Below, piece after piece: positions 26,979-35,235 of a stretch of 64,000 bases of DNA. Each line of letters opens with the position of its first letter. Positions within the stretch are counted from its first letter, which is position 1. The notes beneath the pieces are model-generated. The model made no database searches. It had not been told where the DNA came from and worked only from the letters and a program-made list of their open reading frames with translations. The position numbers and the translations under genes are program-made. Origin of the DNA: Deltaproteobacteria bacterium UBA5205 (GTDB taxonomy: Bacteria > Desulfobacterota > Syntrophorhabdia > Syntrophorhabdales > Syntrophorhabdaceae); assembly GCA_002412715.1 (NCBI GenBank), contig DHVP01000045.1, forward strand, positions 18,729 to 82,728, written 5' to 3'.

Positions 26979-27320
26979 TTACGCCCTTCCATAGTCATCT
27001 GCCACCCGTTCGATGTCATCCTCACCAAAATAGTCGCCGATTTGCACCTCGACGAAAACAAAATCTTCCCCACCGGTATTCTCAACCCGATGCAGAAAGG
27101 TGCGGGGGATATCGAGCGATCCGCCCTTGCCCAGGGCGATGTCCCTGTCGCCAACCCGTGCGACGGCGCTGCCGCAGACTACAAACCAGTGCTCATCGCG
27201 CCGCCTGTGCCTCTGAAGGCTCAAGCGACCGCCCGGATGGACTACGATCCGTTTCACCTTGCAGTCGGGCAAATCCGCCACGACTTCAAAATAGCCCCAT
27301 GGACGGTCATCTCTTTTCAC
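26979..27320 (-). CDS. Stand-alone cupin of the mannose-6-phosphate isomerase type II family
   Basis: 113 residues starting with GTG at 27320 behind GGGAGAGAAGA. The sequence follows the C-terminal isomerase domain of bifunctional ManC/AlgA proteins: RPWGYFEVV, VKRIVVHPGGRLSLQRH with metal-binding histidines, EHWFVVCGSA and IPRTFLHRVEN. The family isomerises fructose 6-phosphate and mannose 6-phosphate for GDP-mannose formation; stand-alone copies of this length are known. There is no adjacent guanylyltransferase gene. It lies between hup and motB as a monocistronic unit, and a sugar other than mannose is possible. Confidence 0.8.
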   Translation of the reverse strand: MKRDDRPWGYFEVVADLPDCKVKRIVVHPGGRLSLQRHRRRDEHWFVVCGSAVARVGDRDIALGKGGSLDIPRTFLHRVENTGGEDFVFVEVQIGDYFGEDDIERVADDYGRA

Positions 27321-27385
27321 TCTTCTCTCCCGCCATTGTTTTGAGAGTCTTTCCCCATAACCAATAACCTATTGCCCATCACCGG

Positions 27386-27409
27386 CAAGCGGGAGCTTGC
27401 GTCCGCTTG
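27386..27409. other. Weak stem-loop downstream of motB
   Basis: CAAGCGG (27386-27392) pairs with CCGCTTG (27403-27409). It lies about 60 bp past the motB stop on the minus strand but has no T-tract, so a terminator role is uncertain. Confidence 0.25.
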
Positions 27410-27466
27410 TCATGGTTTCTGTTTCGCTACAATATCACACATGTATTGCTGAAACAACGATAAGGG

Positions 27467-28192
27467 CTATTTTTTTTGACTATCCGATGGGGATTTCGAG
27501 ACAATTATCTCTATTCTGCGGTTTCGGGAGCGGTTTTCGTCGGTATCATTGGGTGCCACGGGATGGTATTCGGCGTAGCCCACCGCGGATATTCTCCGGG
27601 GTGACAGGTCATGCTTTTCAATAAGGTAACGCACCACTTCGGTGGCGCGTCTCACGGAAAGCTCCCAGTTGGACCTGAACTCCGTCGTGGCAATGGGAAT
27701 GTCGTCCGTATGGCCTTCGACACGCAGCGGATTTTCTACGGCAGCGATGACCGGCGCTATCGTATCCAGTGTCCGCCTGGCCCCTTGCTTGAGATCGGCC
27801 TTGCCGAGATCGAAGAAGGCCTCATCAAGGACCCTGATCACGATTCCCCGCTCATCGGTGATAACGGATATATTCTTTTCAAGGGCATCATTGCCGGAGA
27901 GCTTCCTGATCTCCTCCTCCAGCTTTTGCTTCACTTCCTCGGCGGAGCCCTGGGTTTTGAGGGAGACATCGAAGGGCACGTTCCCGGCGGCGCTCCCCTC
28001 GGCGGCCACCCCGGAACCACCGGTGAAAATGGTCTTCAAATGACCGGTCACTTCCCTGTATTTTTGTGAATCGTGTTTAGAGAACGTATACATCATGATA
28101 AAGAAAGCGAGAAGCAGCGTGATGAGGTCGGCATAGGTGATGAGCCAGCGCTCAAGGTTTTCGGGCTCTTCCGCTTTCTTTTTCCTTCTCAT
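27467..28192 (-). CDS. motB: Flagellar motor stator protein MotB
   Basis: 241 residues. A short basic N-terminus (MRRKKKAEEPE) leads into the single membrane helix ERWLITYADLITLLLAFF, which carries the ion-binding Asp22. After a periplasmic linker, the OmpA-like peptidoglycan-binding domain has VEGHTDDIPIATTEFRSNWE and LSVRRATEVVRYL. MotB anchors the stator to the cell wall and, with MotA, passes ions to drive rotation. It starts inside the motA stop (4-bp overlap) and is last in the long flagellar operon. Proton or sodium use cannot be decided by eye. Confidence 0.95.
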   Translation of the reverse strand: MRRKKKAEEPENLERWLITYADLITLLLAFFIMMYTFSKHDSQKYREVTGHLKTIFTGGSGVAAEGSAAGNVPFDVSLKTQGSAEEVKQKLEEEIRKLSGNDALEKNISVITDERGIVIRVLDEAFFDLGKADLKQGARRTLDTIAPVIAAVENPLRVEGHTDDIPIATTEFRSNWELSVRRATEVVRYLIEKHDLSPRRISAVGYAEYHPVAPNDTDENRSRNRRIEIIVSKSPSDSQKK

Positions 28193-28956
28193 CTCGCCGC
28201 CTCCGCTCGTTTGTCGGGAAGCAGGAACGAAACAAGCTTCATCCGGATTACGCGGGGATTGTCACCCATGGCGAGCGATATGGCGCCCTCCGTTATGATC
28301 TCCAGATAGAGCGCTTCATCCTGATGCTTGTGTTTGAGCTTGTCGGACAACGGCAGGTAGATGAGGTTCGCCATGGCGACGCCCCAGAGGGTGGCGATGA
28401 AGGCGCTTGCGATCGCGGAGGCCATATTGGAGCTGCTTTCCATGTTCCCCAGGGCGTGAATAAGGCCAAGGACAGTCCCCATGATACCCAGTGTCGGCGA
28501 AAAGCCCCCGAGTTTCAGAAAAAAGTTGGCACCGGCCTTGTGACGTTCCTCTATGTATGCCATTTCTATTTCGAGGATCTCTCTGATCTTGTTCGTCTCG
28601 AAACCGTCGATAGCCAGTTGTATCGCCTTTCTCAGAAAGGGCTCTTGGATCGCGTCAAGGTCTTTTTCAAGGCTTAAGAGCCCGTTTTTACGGGCCTTCT
28701 GGGAGAGGTCGAAGAGGAGATCGATGAGCTGGCGGGAGTCCATCTTCTTTTCGAAGAAGGCCACTTTCATAAGGTTCGGCAGGTTGACGAGCTGCTTGAC
28801 CGAGGTAGTTACCGTGGCCGCCCCAAAGGTCCCGAAAATGACAAGTATCATCGCGGGCACCTGGATCAGCGCGGAAAGATGCCCCCCTTCCATGATGAAA
28901 GAGACGAGAACGGAACCGATGCCGACCAGCAGGCCAAGGACTGTTGCTATATCCAT
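28189..28956 (-). CDS. motA: Flagellar motor stator protein MotA
   Basis: 255 residues, an inner-membrane stator subunit with four helices. It begins MDIATVLGLLVGIGSVLVSF; the cytosolic loop (about 60-150) contacts FliG; the third and fourth helices include LKLGGFSPTLGIMGTVLGLI and ATLWGVAMANLIYLPL. It forms the ion channel with MotB, whose gene overlaps by 4 bp. It follows the PilZ gene by 6 bp. A PilZ protein beside motAB suggests c-di-GMP control of motor output, as in YcgR-type brakes; that is inference. Confidence 0.95.
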   Translation of the reverse strand: MDIATVLGLLVGIGSVLVSFIMEGGHLSALIQVPAMILVIFGTFGAATVTTSVKQLVNLPNLMKVAFFEKKMDSRQLIDLLFDLSQKARKNGLLSLEKDLDAIQEPFLRKAIQLAIDGFETNKIREILEIEMAYIEERHKAGANFFLKLGGFSPTLGIMGTVLGLIHALGNMESSSNMASAIASAFIATLWGVAMANLIYLPLSDKLKHKHQDEALYLEIITEGAISLAMGDNPRVIRMKLVSFLLPDKRAEAAR

Positions 28957-28962
28957 AATACA

Positions 28963-29544
28963 TCAACTCGTCGTTTCTTTTTTCTGACGCAGATACTGGC
29001 GCTCTTTCACAAATATATAGTTGATCAGGATGTCCCGGTCCTTCTCATGGATGACCATGAACTTCAGGGCAACTCTTTGTGGGCCTGCCTCGCCGTGATC
29101 GTTTTCGACCCGGACCGCCTGGCACAGACAGGTGATCTTCGGATAGGGGAATAAAGGGACAATGAGCTTGAGTTCCACAAAATCCCCCTCCGTCAAGGGA
29201 GCATCACACCGGAACTGGACCCCTGCGCCGCTGATATTCACCTCGGTGGTGATGGTGTTGTAGTCTTCGCTGACGGCAGACTTCCGCAGGATCTCAATGA
29301 TCGTGTCCAGTTTTTTGTTGATCGTCTGCATGTAGACATGCAATTGGTCGGTCTCGTCCCCGGGCTCACCATCGGGCTCCAGAAAATACAACTCATGCAG
29401 CCTGTCCACAACCTGTGTCGAATTGTAACGGATTGCGTCCTGAAGCTTCAGGAATTCTTCGCGGCTAATGCCTCGGAACTCGAGGGGAATCCGGTCCTGG
29501 ATCCGAAAAAACTCTCTTCTTTCATCTTCACCACTCATATCCAT
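28963..29544 (-). CDS. PilZ-domain protein (c-di-GMP receptor, flagellar brake-like)
   Basis: 193 residues. The N-terminal part starts with ERREFFRIQDRIPLEF, which contains the R-x-x-x-R arginines; residues 30-105 are helical. The PilZ barrel (about 108-180) has the second half of the motif, NISGAGVQF, matching the (D/N)-x-S-x-x-G pattern. PilZ proteins of this layout bind c-di-GMP. Position between an HD-GYP phosphodiesterase gene (17-bp overlap) and motA suggests it slows or steers the stator. ATG at 29544 is used; 29538 is also possible. Confidence 0.88.
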   Translation of the reverse strand: MDMSGEDERREFFRIQDRIPLEFRGISREEFLKLQDAIRYNSTQVVDRLHELYFLEPDGEPGDETDQLHVYMQTINKKLDTIIEILRKSAVSEDYNTITTEVNISGAGVQFRCDAPLTEGDFVELKLIVPLFPYPKITCLCQAVRVENDHGEAGPQRVALKFMVIHEKDRDILINYIFVKERQYLRQKKETTS

Positions 29545-31006
29545 CCCGAATCAAATCAGCGAATACCTGCGCTATCGCCGGATCGAACTGACTGCCGCTG
29601 CACCTCATGATCTCCGACGTTATCTCACCGACCGCCATCGCCTTGCGGTACGGGCGGTCCGTGACCATGGCGTCGTAGGCGTCGCAAACGGCTATTATAC
29701 GGGAGCATACGGGGATATCGTCGCCGGCGAGGCAATCGGGATATCCCTTGCCGTCATACCGCTCATGGTGATGCCGGATGATCTTCGCCTCTTTCGCAAG
29801 GATCTCGAAACGGCTCATGATCTCTTCCCCGTAAACGGAATGGCTCTGCATCACCGTATATTCCTCGTCGGAGAGCCGCTCCGGCTTGAGCAGTATTTTG
29901 TCGGGAATACCGATCTTCCCCAGATCGTGGACAGGGCAGACAACCTTGATGACATCCTTTTCGTAGTCGGTAATGCCGAGCCGCTCGCCCAGGGCAAGAC
30001 TCATGTTCGTGACCCTCTTGCAATGGCCTTCCGTATAGAGGTCCCGCTTGGTGATGGCTATGATCAACGATTTCAGGGTGTGGAGGATGTTCTCGAAGAG
30101 ACTTTCGTAGAGCATCCTGTTCTCAATCTGCGTCGATGCCTTTTCGGCGATGAGGCGAAGAAAAAAGACATCGTTTTCCAGGGATTTGGCCGATCTGTCC
30201 CCGTTGAGCTTCGATTCCGTCATGATGAACCCGATAGGCTCCCCCTGGATAAAAAGGGGAAGGTAGATCCGGTTGTCCTTAACGACATACCTTCGTGCGC
30301 CGCGTGCTTCCTCTTTCAAATCATCGGGGATGCTGATACGCTGCCATTTCCGCTCAGGTTTGCTGCCGTCCCTGGTGTGTCCCGCGTAAAGTATCAATTC
30401 GTTCCCTTCGCCGTCAGGCACATAATACCCGCAGGAATTCACATCGAGAGTCTCTCCCACGATCTGGATCATCTTCTCGTAAACATCCTCGAAGATATTG
30501 ATGGAATTGAACTTGTTCGATATATGGTACATCGTGGTCAATTCCTTGATCTTCTTCTGCAATTCCCTGTTGAGATGCTCGATCTTCTTCTTATCGCCCA
30601 GGTTCTGCATAATGTTTTCTTTTTCAATGAGAAGGTTTCTCTCCCTCAAGACCCTCATCATGACAAGCATGAGTTTATCGAGTTCGAAAGGTTTGAGAAG
30701 AAAATCGGAGGCGCCCTTTTTCATGGCATCGATGACGAAATTCGGGTCATAGTAACCTGTCGCCATGATGACAGCCGTGGTAGGTTTCGAGACCTTGATG
30801 GTGTCTATGAGGGTTATACCATTGATATCGGGAAGCTGGACATCGAGAATGACGATCTCCACGTCCCTCTTCTTGAGCATTTCGAGGGCTTCACTGCCGC
30901 AGGTGGCCTCATATATTTCGCAACCGTTGAGCTCCAGGAAATCAGCGAGGATGTTGATGACTTCGGGGTTGTCGTCGACAACGAGTATTTTGGTTCCCTC
31001 GATCAT
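29528..31006 (-). CDS. Response regulator with GAF-like and HD-GYP domains (c-di-GMP phosphodiesterase)
   Basis: 492 residues. Receiver domain at 1-120 with acidic pair D11/D12, phosphorylated Asp55 and Lys in LLKPFE. A coiled segment (about 125-165) leads to a GAF-like sensor (about 168-300). The HD-GYP domain (about 315-490) has CPVHDLGKIGIPDKIL, IRHHHERYDGKGYP and CDAYDAMVTDRPYRKA, so the metal-binding residues and GYP motif are intact, predicting active hydrolysis of c-di-GMP. It overlaps the PilZ gene by 17 bp and follows another receiver gene by 42 bp, within the flagellar operon. The cognate kinase is not in the operon. Confidence 0.92.
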   Translation of the reverse strand: MIEGTKILVVDDNPEVINILADFLELNGCEIYEATCGSEALEMLKKRDVEIVILDVQLPDINGITLIDTIKVSKPTTAVIMATGYYDPNFVIDAMKKGASDFLLKPFELDKLMLVMMRVLRERNLLIEKENIMQNLGDKKKIEHLNRELQKKIKELTTMYHISNKFNSINIFEDVYEKMIQIVGETLDVNSCGYYVPDGEGNELILYAGHTRDGSKPERKWQRISIPDDLKEEARGARRYVVKDNRIYLPLFIQGEPIGFIMTESKLNGDRSAKSLENDVFFLRLIAEKASTQIENRMLYESLFENILHTLKSLIIAITKRDLYTEGHCKRVTNMSLALGERLGITDYEKDVIKVVCPVHDLGKIGIPDKILLKPERLSDEEYTVMQSHSVYGEEIMSRFEILAKEAKIIRHHHERYDGKGYPDCLAGDDIPVCSRIIAVCDAYDAMVTDRPYRKAMAVGEITSEIMRCSGSQFDPAIAQVFADLIRDGYEW

Positions 31007-31048
31007 CGTTCATCCCCGTGCCTTCTTTGCGTACCCGATGACATCCTG

Positions 31049-31627
31049 TCATTCAATGAGAAGTCTCCCCTTCCTCAGTTTCTCCAGGTTCCGGATTTCA
31101 TCAACGATCTGTTCCGTATCGTTCGCCTGTTTCCCGTTAATGGGTTCGACCATGTTCTCCGATTCTTTGGGCTTCTTATTGCGATATCTTTCCATTTCAT
31201 CGTAAAAACTCTGAAGGGTCTGAATGAGCTTTGCGTTCAGTTTTTTCAGTGCGATCTTCTCACGGGCGTTCTTGACAACCACCTGAAGCTCTTCCATCCT
31301 GAAGGGCTTGACGATGTAGTCGAATGCGCCCATCCTGACGGCTTCGACGGCGCTGTCCATGGATGCATAACCCGTAATGATAACGAATTCCGTGTCCGGA
31401 TTCTCTTTCCTGATGGTCCTTATCAGCTCCATGCCGGAGAATTCCGGCATGTTAAGGTCGGTAACGATCAGATCGAAGGGGTCTTTACGATGACTTTCGA
31501 GGGCATCCCTGCCATTGGCCGAGCCATTGACATCGTGGCCCTCTTCTTTCAGATACTCCTCGAGGATTTCTCTGAGTTCCTTATTATCGTCGACAACGAG
31601 GATGCGGAAGGTTCCATCATTTCTCAT
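31049..31627 (-). CDS. Response regulator with receiver domain and short C-terminal tail
   Basis: 192 residues. An NtrC-type receiver occupies 1-125 (RILVVDDNKE, phospho-acceptor Asp57 in IVTDLNMPEFSG, conserved Lys in IVKPFR). The remaining 65 residues are charged, probably helical, with no DNA-binding or enzymatic domain. A diffusible switch acting by protein contact is likely. It overlaps the small gene upstream by 11 bp and precedes the HD-GYP gene by 42 bp. The target is not evident. Confidence 0.88.
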   Translation of the reverse strand: MRNDGTFRILVVDDNKELREILEEYLKEEGHDVNGSANGRDALESHRKDPFDLIVTDLNMPEFSGMELIRTIRKENPDTEFVIITGYASMDSAVEAVRMGAFDYIVKPFRMEELQVVVKNAREKIALKKLNAKLIQTLQSFYDEMERYRNKKPKESENMVEPINGKQANDTEQIVDEIRNLEKLRKGRLLIE

Positions 31628-31823
31628 CGTGTCTCTTCAACTTTTCGGTCACCTGCTCGCCGATTCTATCGTAAAGCATCTTCTTCATTCCTTCCCGTGA
31701 AATGTTCACCTCGTCCTCGCGGCTTTCCATCTCATGTTCGTTACCAGCGCGGTTCATACGGACCTTCATGTTCTTCATGTAGGTTCGTATGACGCTGCTT
31801 ATCTGGTAATCCGAAATCGTCAT
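31617..31823 (-). CDS. Small flagellar-operon protein of unknown function
   Basis: 68 residues, highly charged, starting MTISDYQISSVIRTYMKNMK and ending KLKRHDEK. The N-terminal YQ-(I/V)-xx-V-(I/L)-RTY pattern recalls small FlgM-associated proteins of deltaproteobacteria, but the match is too short to name it. It has its own sigma-28-like promoter (31843-31869) 20 bp upstream, so it is probably a late flagellar gene, and it overlaps the next response regulator by 11 bp. Confidence 0.7.
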   Translation of the reverse strand: MTISDYQISSVIRTYMKNMKVRMNRAGNEHEMESREDEVNISREGMKKMLYDRIGEQVTEKLKRHDEK

Positions 31824-31842
31824 CTTTTTCTCCCTTGCTATG

Positions 31843-31869
31843 TTATCGGATGAAAGAAAAACGACTTAA
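31843..31869 (-). promoter_or_regulatory. Sigma-28 (FliA)-type promoter inside the flagellar operon
   Basis: Minus strand reads TTAAGTCG (31862-31869), an 11-bp spacer, then TCCGATAA (31843-31850), one base off the GCCGATAA consensus. It lies in the 55-bp gap before the small gene starting at 31823. Confidence 0.65.
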
Positions 31870-31878
31870 GCTATTTTT

Positions 31879-32208
31879 TCATTTCTTAAGGGAGAAAAAC
31901 GAGGGAGCCGGCGGGAAGGGAAACGTGGGACTGTAAGACCTCATCGCCCTGCGGTTCTGTGAATAACGGTCGATCTCCATCATCAGCTTCGTCCGCTCTT
32001 TTTCGAGCCTTTCTATGACCTGCACCTCGTTAATGTAAAACCTCCCGGCAACGTCCGCGTCGAGTCCGGGGGAAGACGCCGCCAGTCGGGCGCTGACCTT
32101 TTCGCGTTCCAAAAGGCTTTGTATGAATGCAGCGCCGTTTTCCTGGTCAAGCGCCGCCAGGGTCATTTCCTCAAAAAGGATGATGTCCCTCTCACTGTGC
32201 TTCTTCAT
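31879..32208 (-). CDS. Putative flagellar export chaperone (FliT/FlgN-like)
   Basis: 109 residues, mostly helical for the first 85 and with a Pro/Ser-rich tail. Heptad-like LLEREK and VIERLEKERTKLMMEIDRY resemble the antiparallel helices of FliT and FlgN, but identity is too low to assign. Context supports FliT: the gene overlaps by 17 bp the upstream gene whose C-terminus resembles FliD, the FliT client. Expressed from the sigma-28 promoter at 33863-33889. Confidence 0.5.
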   Translation of the reverse strand: MKKHSERDIILFEEMTLAALDQENGAAFIQSLLEREKVSARLAASSPGLDADVAGRFYINEVQVIERLEKERTKLMMEIDRYSQNRRAMRSYSPTFPFPPAPSFFSLKK

Positions 32209-33829
32209 CCTGTCCGTTCCCTCCTGCAGACTTCCTCTTCATGAATGATTCCTTCAATTCGTACGAGTTTTTCAAAAGCATCTGCAACTCTTTGAACCTC
32301 TTCTCGAAATCCGCCTTCCGGTCCCCGTCTTCACCCGCTGTGCCTTCTTTGCCGCCGGGAGCATCAACGACCGTCTCGCCCCCGCCGGTGTACAGGCCTG
32401 TGAAGGCGCAGGCATTGTATGTGATCCTGTCATGAAGGGAAACAGTAAAATCATGCACGAAACGGACCGTCTCACCTTTGCTTGTCGAAAGCGAGTCGAT
32501 GAGCACCGCCCTGTCAAGTTTCAACAGGCCCCTTTCATCGAGGGTGATTCCAGGTGTCTTTCCTAACTCGCCGGCGCTGTAACCTGCTGTCCCGTTGAGG
32601 ACCGTCCGAAACGATGCTTTCACCGCCTGTCTTACCGCCTCCCTTGCGAGGGCCGACCGGGCCCCGGCCGTGGCGCCATCGTCATCTGCAGGCTCTTCGA
32701 CGCCGTTCGCAATCGCTTCAACAAGCCCATTGACAGCGGCGACAAGACAGACAACCTTCTCGATGATCTTTGCGTCATGCGCCGGGCCGTCGTCAGCCGG
32801 TCCTGTTGCTGCCGTTCCCCCGATGAGCTTCACGACAACACCGGGCATTCCTCCCGCCAGGGTGACGGGGCTGGCCAAGCCTTCCGGCCCCTTGTCCGCC
32901 GAATACTTCTCGTTCTTCTCCTTCGGCCCGCCGGCAACGGCCTCATGGTCCTTTTCACCGAAAAGAAACCGTGACACCGCTTGCCCTATTCCCTTAGCTG
33001 CCGCGGCGGGGTCGCTGAGAAGAGATATCCATGCGGGCCGGTTCAGCTTTTCAACAACGCCGCCCCCGGCATCGCCTTTCCCGCTGGCGATCTTGCCCGG
33101 CCGGGGTCCCTTCGAAGCGACGGGCAGATCCTCCCGTGGGGCTTCCTCTCCATCCAGTCCTGCCAGGAAAACGGCGATCTTCCTGACTTCGTCGGGGACC
33201 ACAACGCTGCCCCCGGGTTCTCCGCCTTTGCCAAGGAGGGCTGTTCCTCCGGAAGGATCGTGACGAATAACGACGGGTACTGGAGCATCGTCGACCATAT
33301 CCACGGAGATAATGAACTTCTCCACTACTTGCGGCAAATCAGGGTTGACGGTCGCCAGACCGGGGCGATAATCCGTTCGGGACAGCTTCCGGGCAGCATC
33401 ATTCACGAGGGCGGCGACATCTTCCTCGGACGCTTCGGGATTTCCCGCGGCCCCCGGTTGTACCGTACCTTTTATTATGACAAGCCGATCCGGTGTCTCC
33501 CCGGGGCCGGCCGCACGATGAGCGCCGCCGGGAAGAAAGATGAACGTGTCGCCCCTCGTCATCGGAGGCTCAAGAGACGCTCCGTCAGCAGCTTTCGCGG
33601 TGAGCACGCCTTGCTCCGCCTCAAGGGCGTCGCCCGTCAGGTTCATGATGTCCGAGGTTGCCTGTTCAATTGTCTGAATATATCCAAGGACGGCTGAAGA
33701 GATCTTTGACGAGGGGGCGAAGACATCCTTCAAGACCGCAAGATCCTGCTTTACAGGGCCGGCCGCAGGCTTTTGCGTGTCGCCGCCAGGCAGTTGCCGG
33801 AACGGATATGTCGCGCAGGTTATCTTCAT
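32192..33829 (-). CDS. Flagellar protein with FliD-like C-terminal segment (N-terminus unrecognised)
   Basis: 545 residues, no signal peptide. Residues 1-400 are rich in Gly, Ala, Pro and Asp with no recognised domain. Near residues 425-490 GITLDERGLLKLDRAVLIDS and the following SLSTSKGETVRFVHDF resemble the FliD C-terminal pattern (G-I-x-L-D-x-x-G-x-L-x-L-D, then a Val-Arg-Phe stretch). The C-terminus is a charged helix. The FliD N-terminal coiled coil is not seen, so this is not a standard cap protein; a hook-length or filament-associated role is possible. It is first in the late flagellar operon, directly behind a good sigma-28 promoter. Confidence 0.55.
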   Translation of the reverse strand: MKITCATYPFRQLPGGDTQKPAAGPVKQDLAVLKDVFAPSSKISSAVLGYIQTIEQATSDIMNLTGDALEAEQGVLTAKAADGASLEPPMTRGDTFIFLPGGAHRAAGPGETPDRLVIIKGTVQPGAAGNPEASEEDVAALVNDAARKLSRTDYRPGLATVNPDLPQVVEKFIISVDMVDDAPVPVVIRHDPSGGTALLGKGGEPGGSVVVPDEVRKIAVFLAGLDGEEAPREDLPVASKGPRPGKIASGKGDAGGGVVEKLNRPAWISLLSDPAAAAKGIGQAVSRFLFGEKDHEAVAGGPKEKNEKYSADKGPEGLASPVTLAGGMPGVVVKLIGGTAATGPADDGPAHDAKIIEKVVCLVAAVNGLVEAIANGVEEPADDDGATAGARSALAREAVRQAVKASFRTVLNGTAGYSAGELGKTPGITLDERGLLKLDRAVLIDSLSTSKGETVRFVHDFTVSLHDRITYNACAFTGLYTGGGETVVDAPGGKEGTAGEDGDRKADFEKRFKELQMLLKNSYELKESFMKRKSAGGNGQDEEAQ

Positions 33830-33862
33830 GACGGTGCTCTCGCCGCTACTCTCCCTGCACGG

Positions 33863-33889
33863 TTATCGGCCGCAAGACCGATTAACTTA
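33863..33889 (-). promoter_or_regulatory. Sigma-28 (FliA)-type promoter of the motAB-containing flagellar operon
   Basis: Minus strand TAAGTTAA (33882-33889), 11-bp spacer, then GCCGATAA (33863-33870), a perfect -10 element. It lies 34 bp before the ATG at 33829, with all eight downstream genes on the same strand. Confidence 0.85.
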
Positions 33890-34051
33890 ATCCCCAGCCT
33901 GCCGTGCGCAACGTCAATTATCTGACAACATTCACCGATGTCGTGCAAGAGCCTGACTTTTATGTCCGGATTACCTCGATCAAGCCGAAAACGTTTACAG
34001 ATAACCCTTCAGCAATTTTCCTTACAGCCTGTTCATGAGACAGAGCGGCAT

Positions 34052-34067
34052 GGGCACGGATATTGCA
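34052..34067 (+). promoter_or_regulatory. Sigma-54-type promoter upstream of gmhAB
   Basis: GGCACG (34053-34058), 4-bp spacer, TTGCA (34063-34067): all -24/-12 consensus bases except the leading T, with exactly 10 bp between GG and GC. Transcription would start near 34078, which favours ATG at 34102 over earlier starts for gmhAB. Confidence 0.75.
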
Positions 34068-34101
34068 AAACATTGAGACGATTATGAACCACGATGGAAA
34101 A

Positions 34102-35235
34102 ATGACGGATGTCTTTCCGTCGACAATACATGAGACGATAGCCGGTCTGCAGGGTATTCTCGCCGACAGTAGAATCATGGAAACCGGCGGCCGTGTTTCG
34201 GAGGAGATCGTAAGGGCCTGTCAAAAAGGCCGGAAGGTTCTCCTATGCGGCAACGGCGGCAGTGCCGCGGACGCACAGCATATAGCCGCGGAACTCTCCG
34301 GCAGATTTTTCTTCGATCGCCAACCCCTCTTTGCGGAAGCCCTGCACGTCAACACATCCTACCTGACGGCCGTGGCCAACGACTACTCGTATGAAGAGAT
34401 ATTCGCCCGCCTGATCCGGGCCCAGGGGCGTTCCGGCGATGTCCTTATCGCTCTGTCGACATCGGGGAATTCGAAAAACATTCTCAGGGCCCTTGAAGAG
34501 GCAAATGCCGCGGGGATGGTCACCGTGGGGTTCACCGGCCAGGGACCGAATGCGATGGAAATGCTCTGCGATTATCTCCTTGCCGTCCCCTCGAAAGTCA
34601 CGCCGCGTATCCAGGAGTGTCACATCATCCTTGGCCACATTATCTGCGAGATAGTCGAGAGCAGGCTGTTTACCGTTCACAAACCCGCCATCTTCCTCGA
34701 CCGGGACGGCGTAATAAACAAAAAGATGGATGGGCGGGACTACGTGACGAAATGGTCCCAATTCTCTTTCCTGCCGGGTGTCTTCGAGGCGATCAAGCTG
34801 TTTAACGACCATGGCTACCTCGTCATCGTCGTGACCAACCAGCAATGCATCGGCAAGGAAATCGTCCCGGCGGAGACCATCAGAACGATCCATGAGAGAA
34901 TGGCGAAGTCCATTGAGGAAAACGGCGCGCATGTTGACGGCGTGTATATGTGTCCCCACCTCGCGGCCGATGAATGCTCCTGCAGAAAACCCGGCACGGG
35001 CCTCTTCGAGACAGCCCTCAGAGATTTCCGAAGACGGGGAATCTCTATCGATATGACAAAAAGCTATATGATCGGCGATTCCGAAACGGACATAATCGCC
35101 GGCAAAAAAGCGGGCCTTTATGCATTGCAGATTGCCCGAAATTATAGTCCGCAGGACTGCCCCGACGGGACAGGAATTCTTGAGACGGCACAGCGGATCG
35201 TTGGAAGCAATAAAACAAGAAGGACGGCAACGTGA
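34102..35235 (+). CDS. gmhAB: Fused sedoheptulose-7-phosphate isomerase (GmhA) and heptose-1,7-bisphosphate phosphatase (GmhB)
   Basis: About 377 residues. The N-terminal SIS domain (to about 195) has LLCGNGGSAADAQHIAAELS, ALHVNTSYLTAVANDYSYEE and ALSTSGNSKNIL, typical of GmhA, which turns sedoheptulose 7-phosphate into D-glycero-D-manno-heptose 7-phosphate. The C-terminal HAD domain (from about 200) starts AIFLDRDGVINKK, with the nucleophile and acid aspartates. It has the zinc loop CPHLAADECSCRKP and IGDSETDIIAGKKAG of GmhB, which removes the 1-phosphate. The fusion supplies two of the four GDP-heptose steps; HddA and HddC lie at 47.9-49.7 kb. ATG at 34102 is preferred from the sigma-54 start site; ATG 34084 is possible. 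GTGA overlap with the next gene. Confidence 0.92.
   Translation: MTDVFPSTIHETIAGLQGILADSRIMETGGRVSEEIVRACQKGRKVLLCGNGGSAADAQHIAAELSGRFFFDRQPLFAEALHVNTSYLTAVANDYSYEEIFARLIRAQGRSGDVLIALSTSGNSKNILRALEEANAAGMVTVGFTGQGPNAMEMLCDYLLAVPSKVTPRIQECHIILGHIICEIVESRLFTVHKPAIFLDRDGVINKKMDGRDYVTKWSQFSFLPGVFEAIKLFNDHGYLVIVVTNQQCIGKEIVPAETIRTIHERMAKSIEENGAHVDGVYMCPHLAADECSCRKPGTGLFETALRDFRRRGISIDMTKSYMIGDSETDIIAGKKAGLYALQIARNYSPQDCPDGTGILETAQRIVGSNKTRRTAT

Noticed and set aside
29468..31792. Plus-strand open frame (774 codons) opposite the response regulators and PilZ gene
   Set aside because: Antiparallel to three genes with intact motifs; it is a mirror of their codon pattern.
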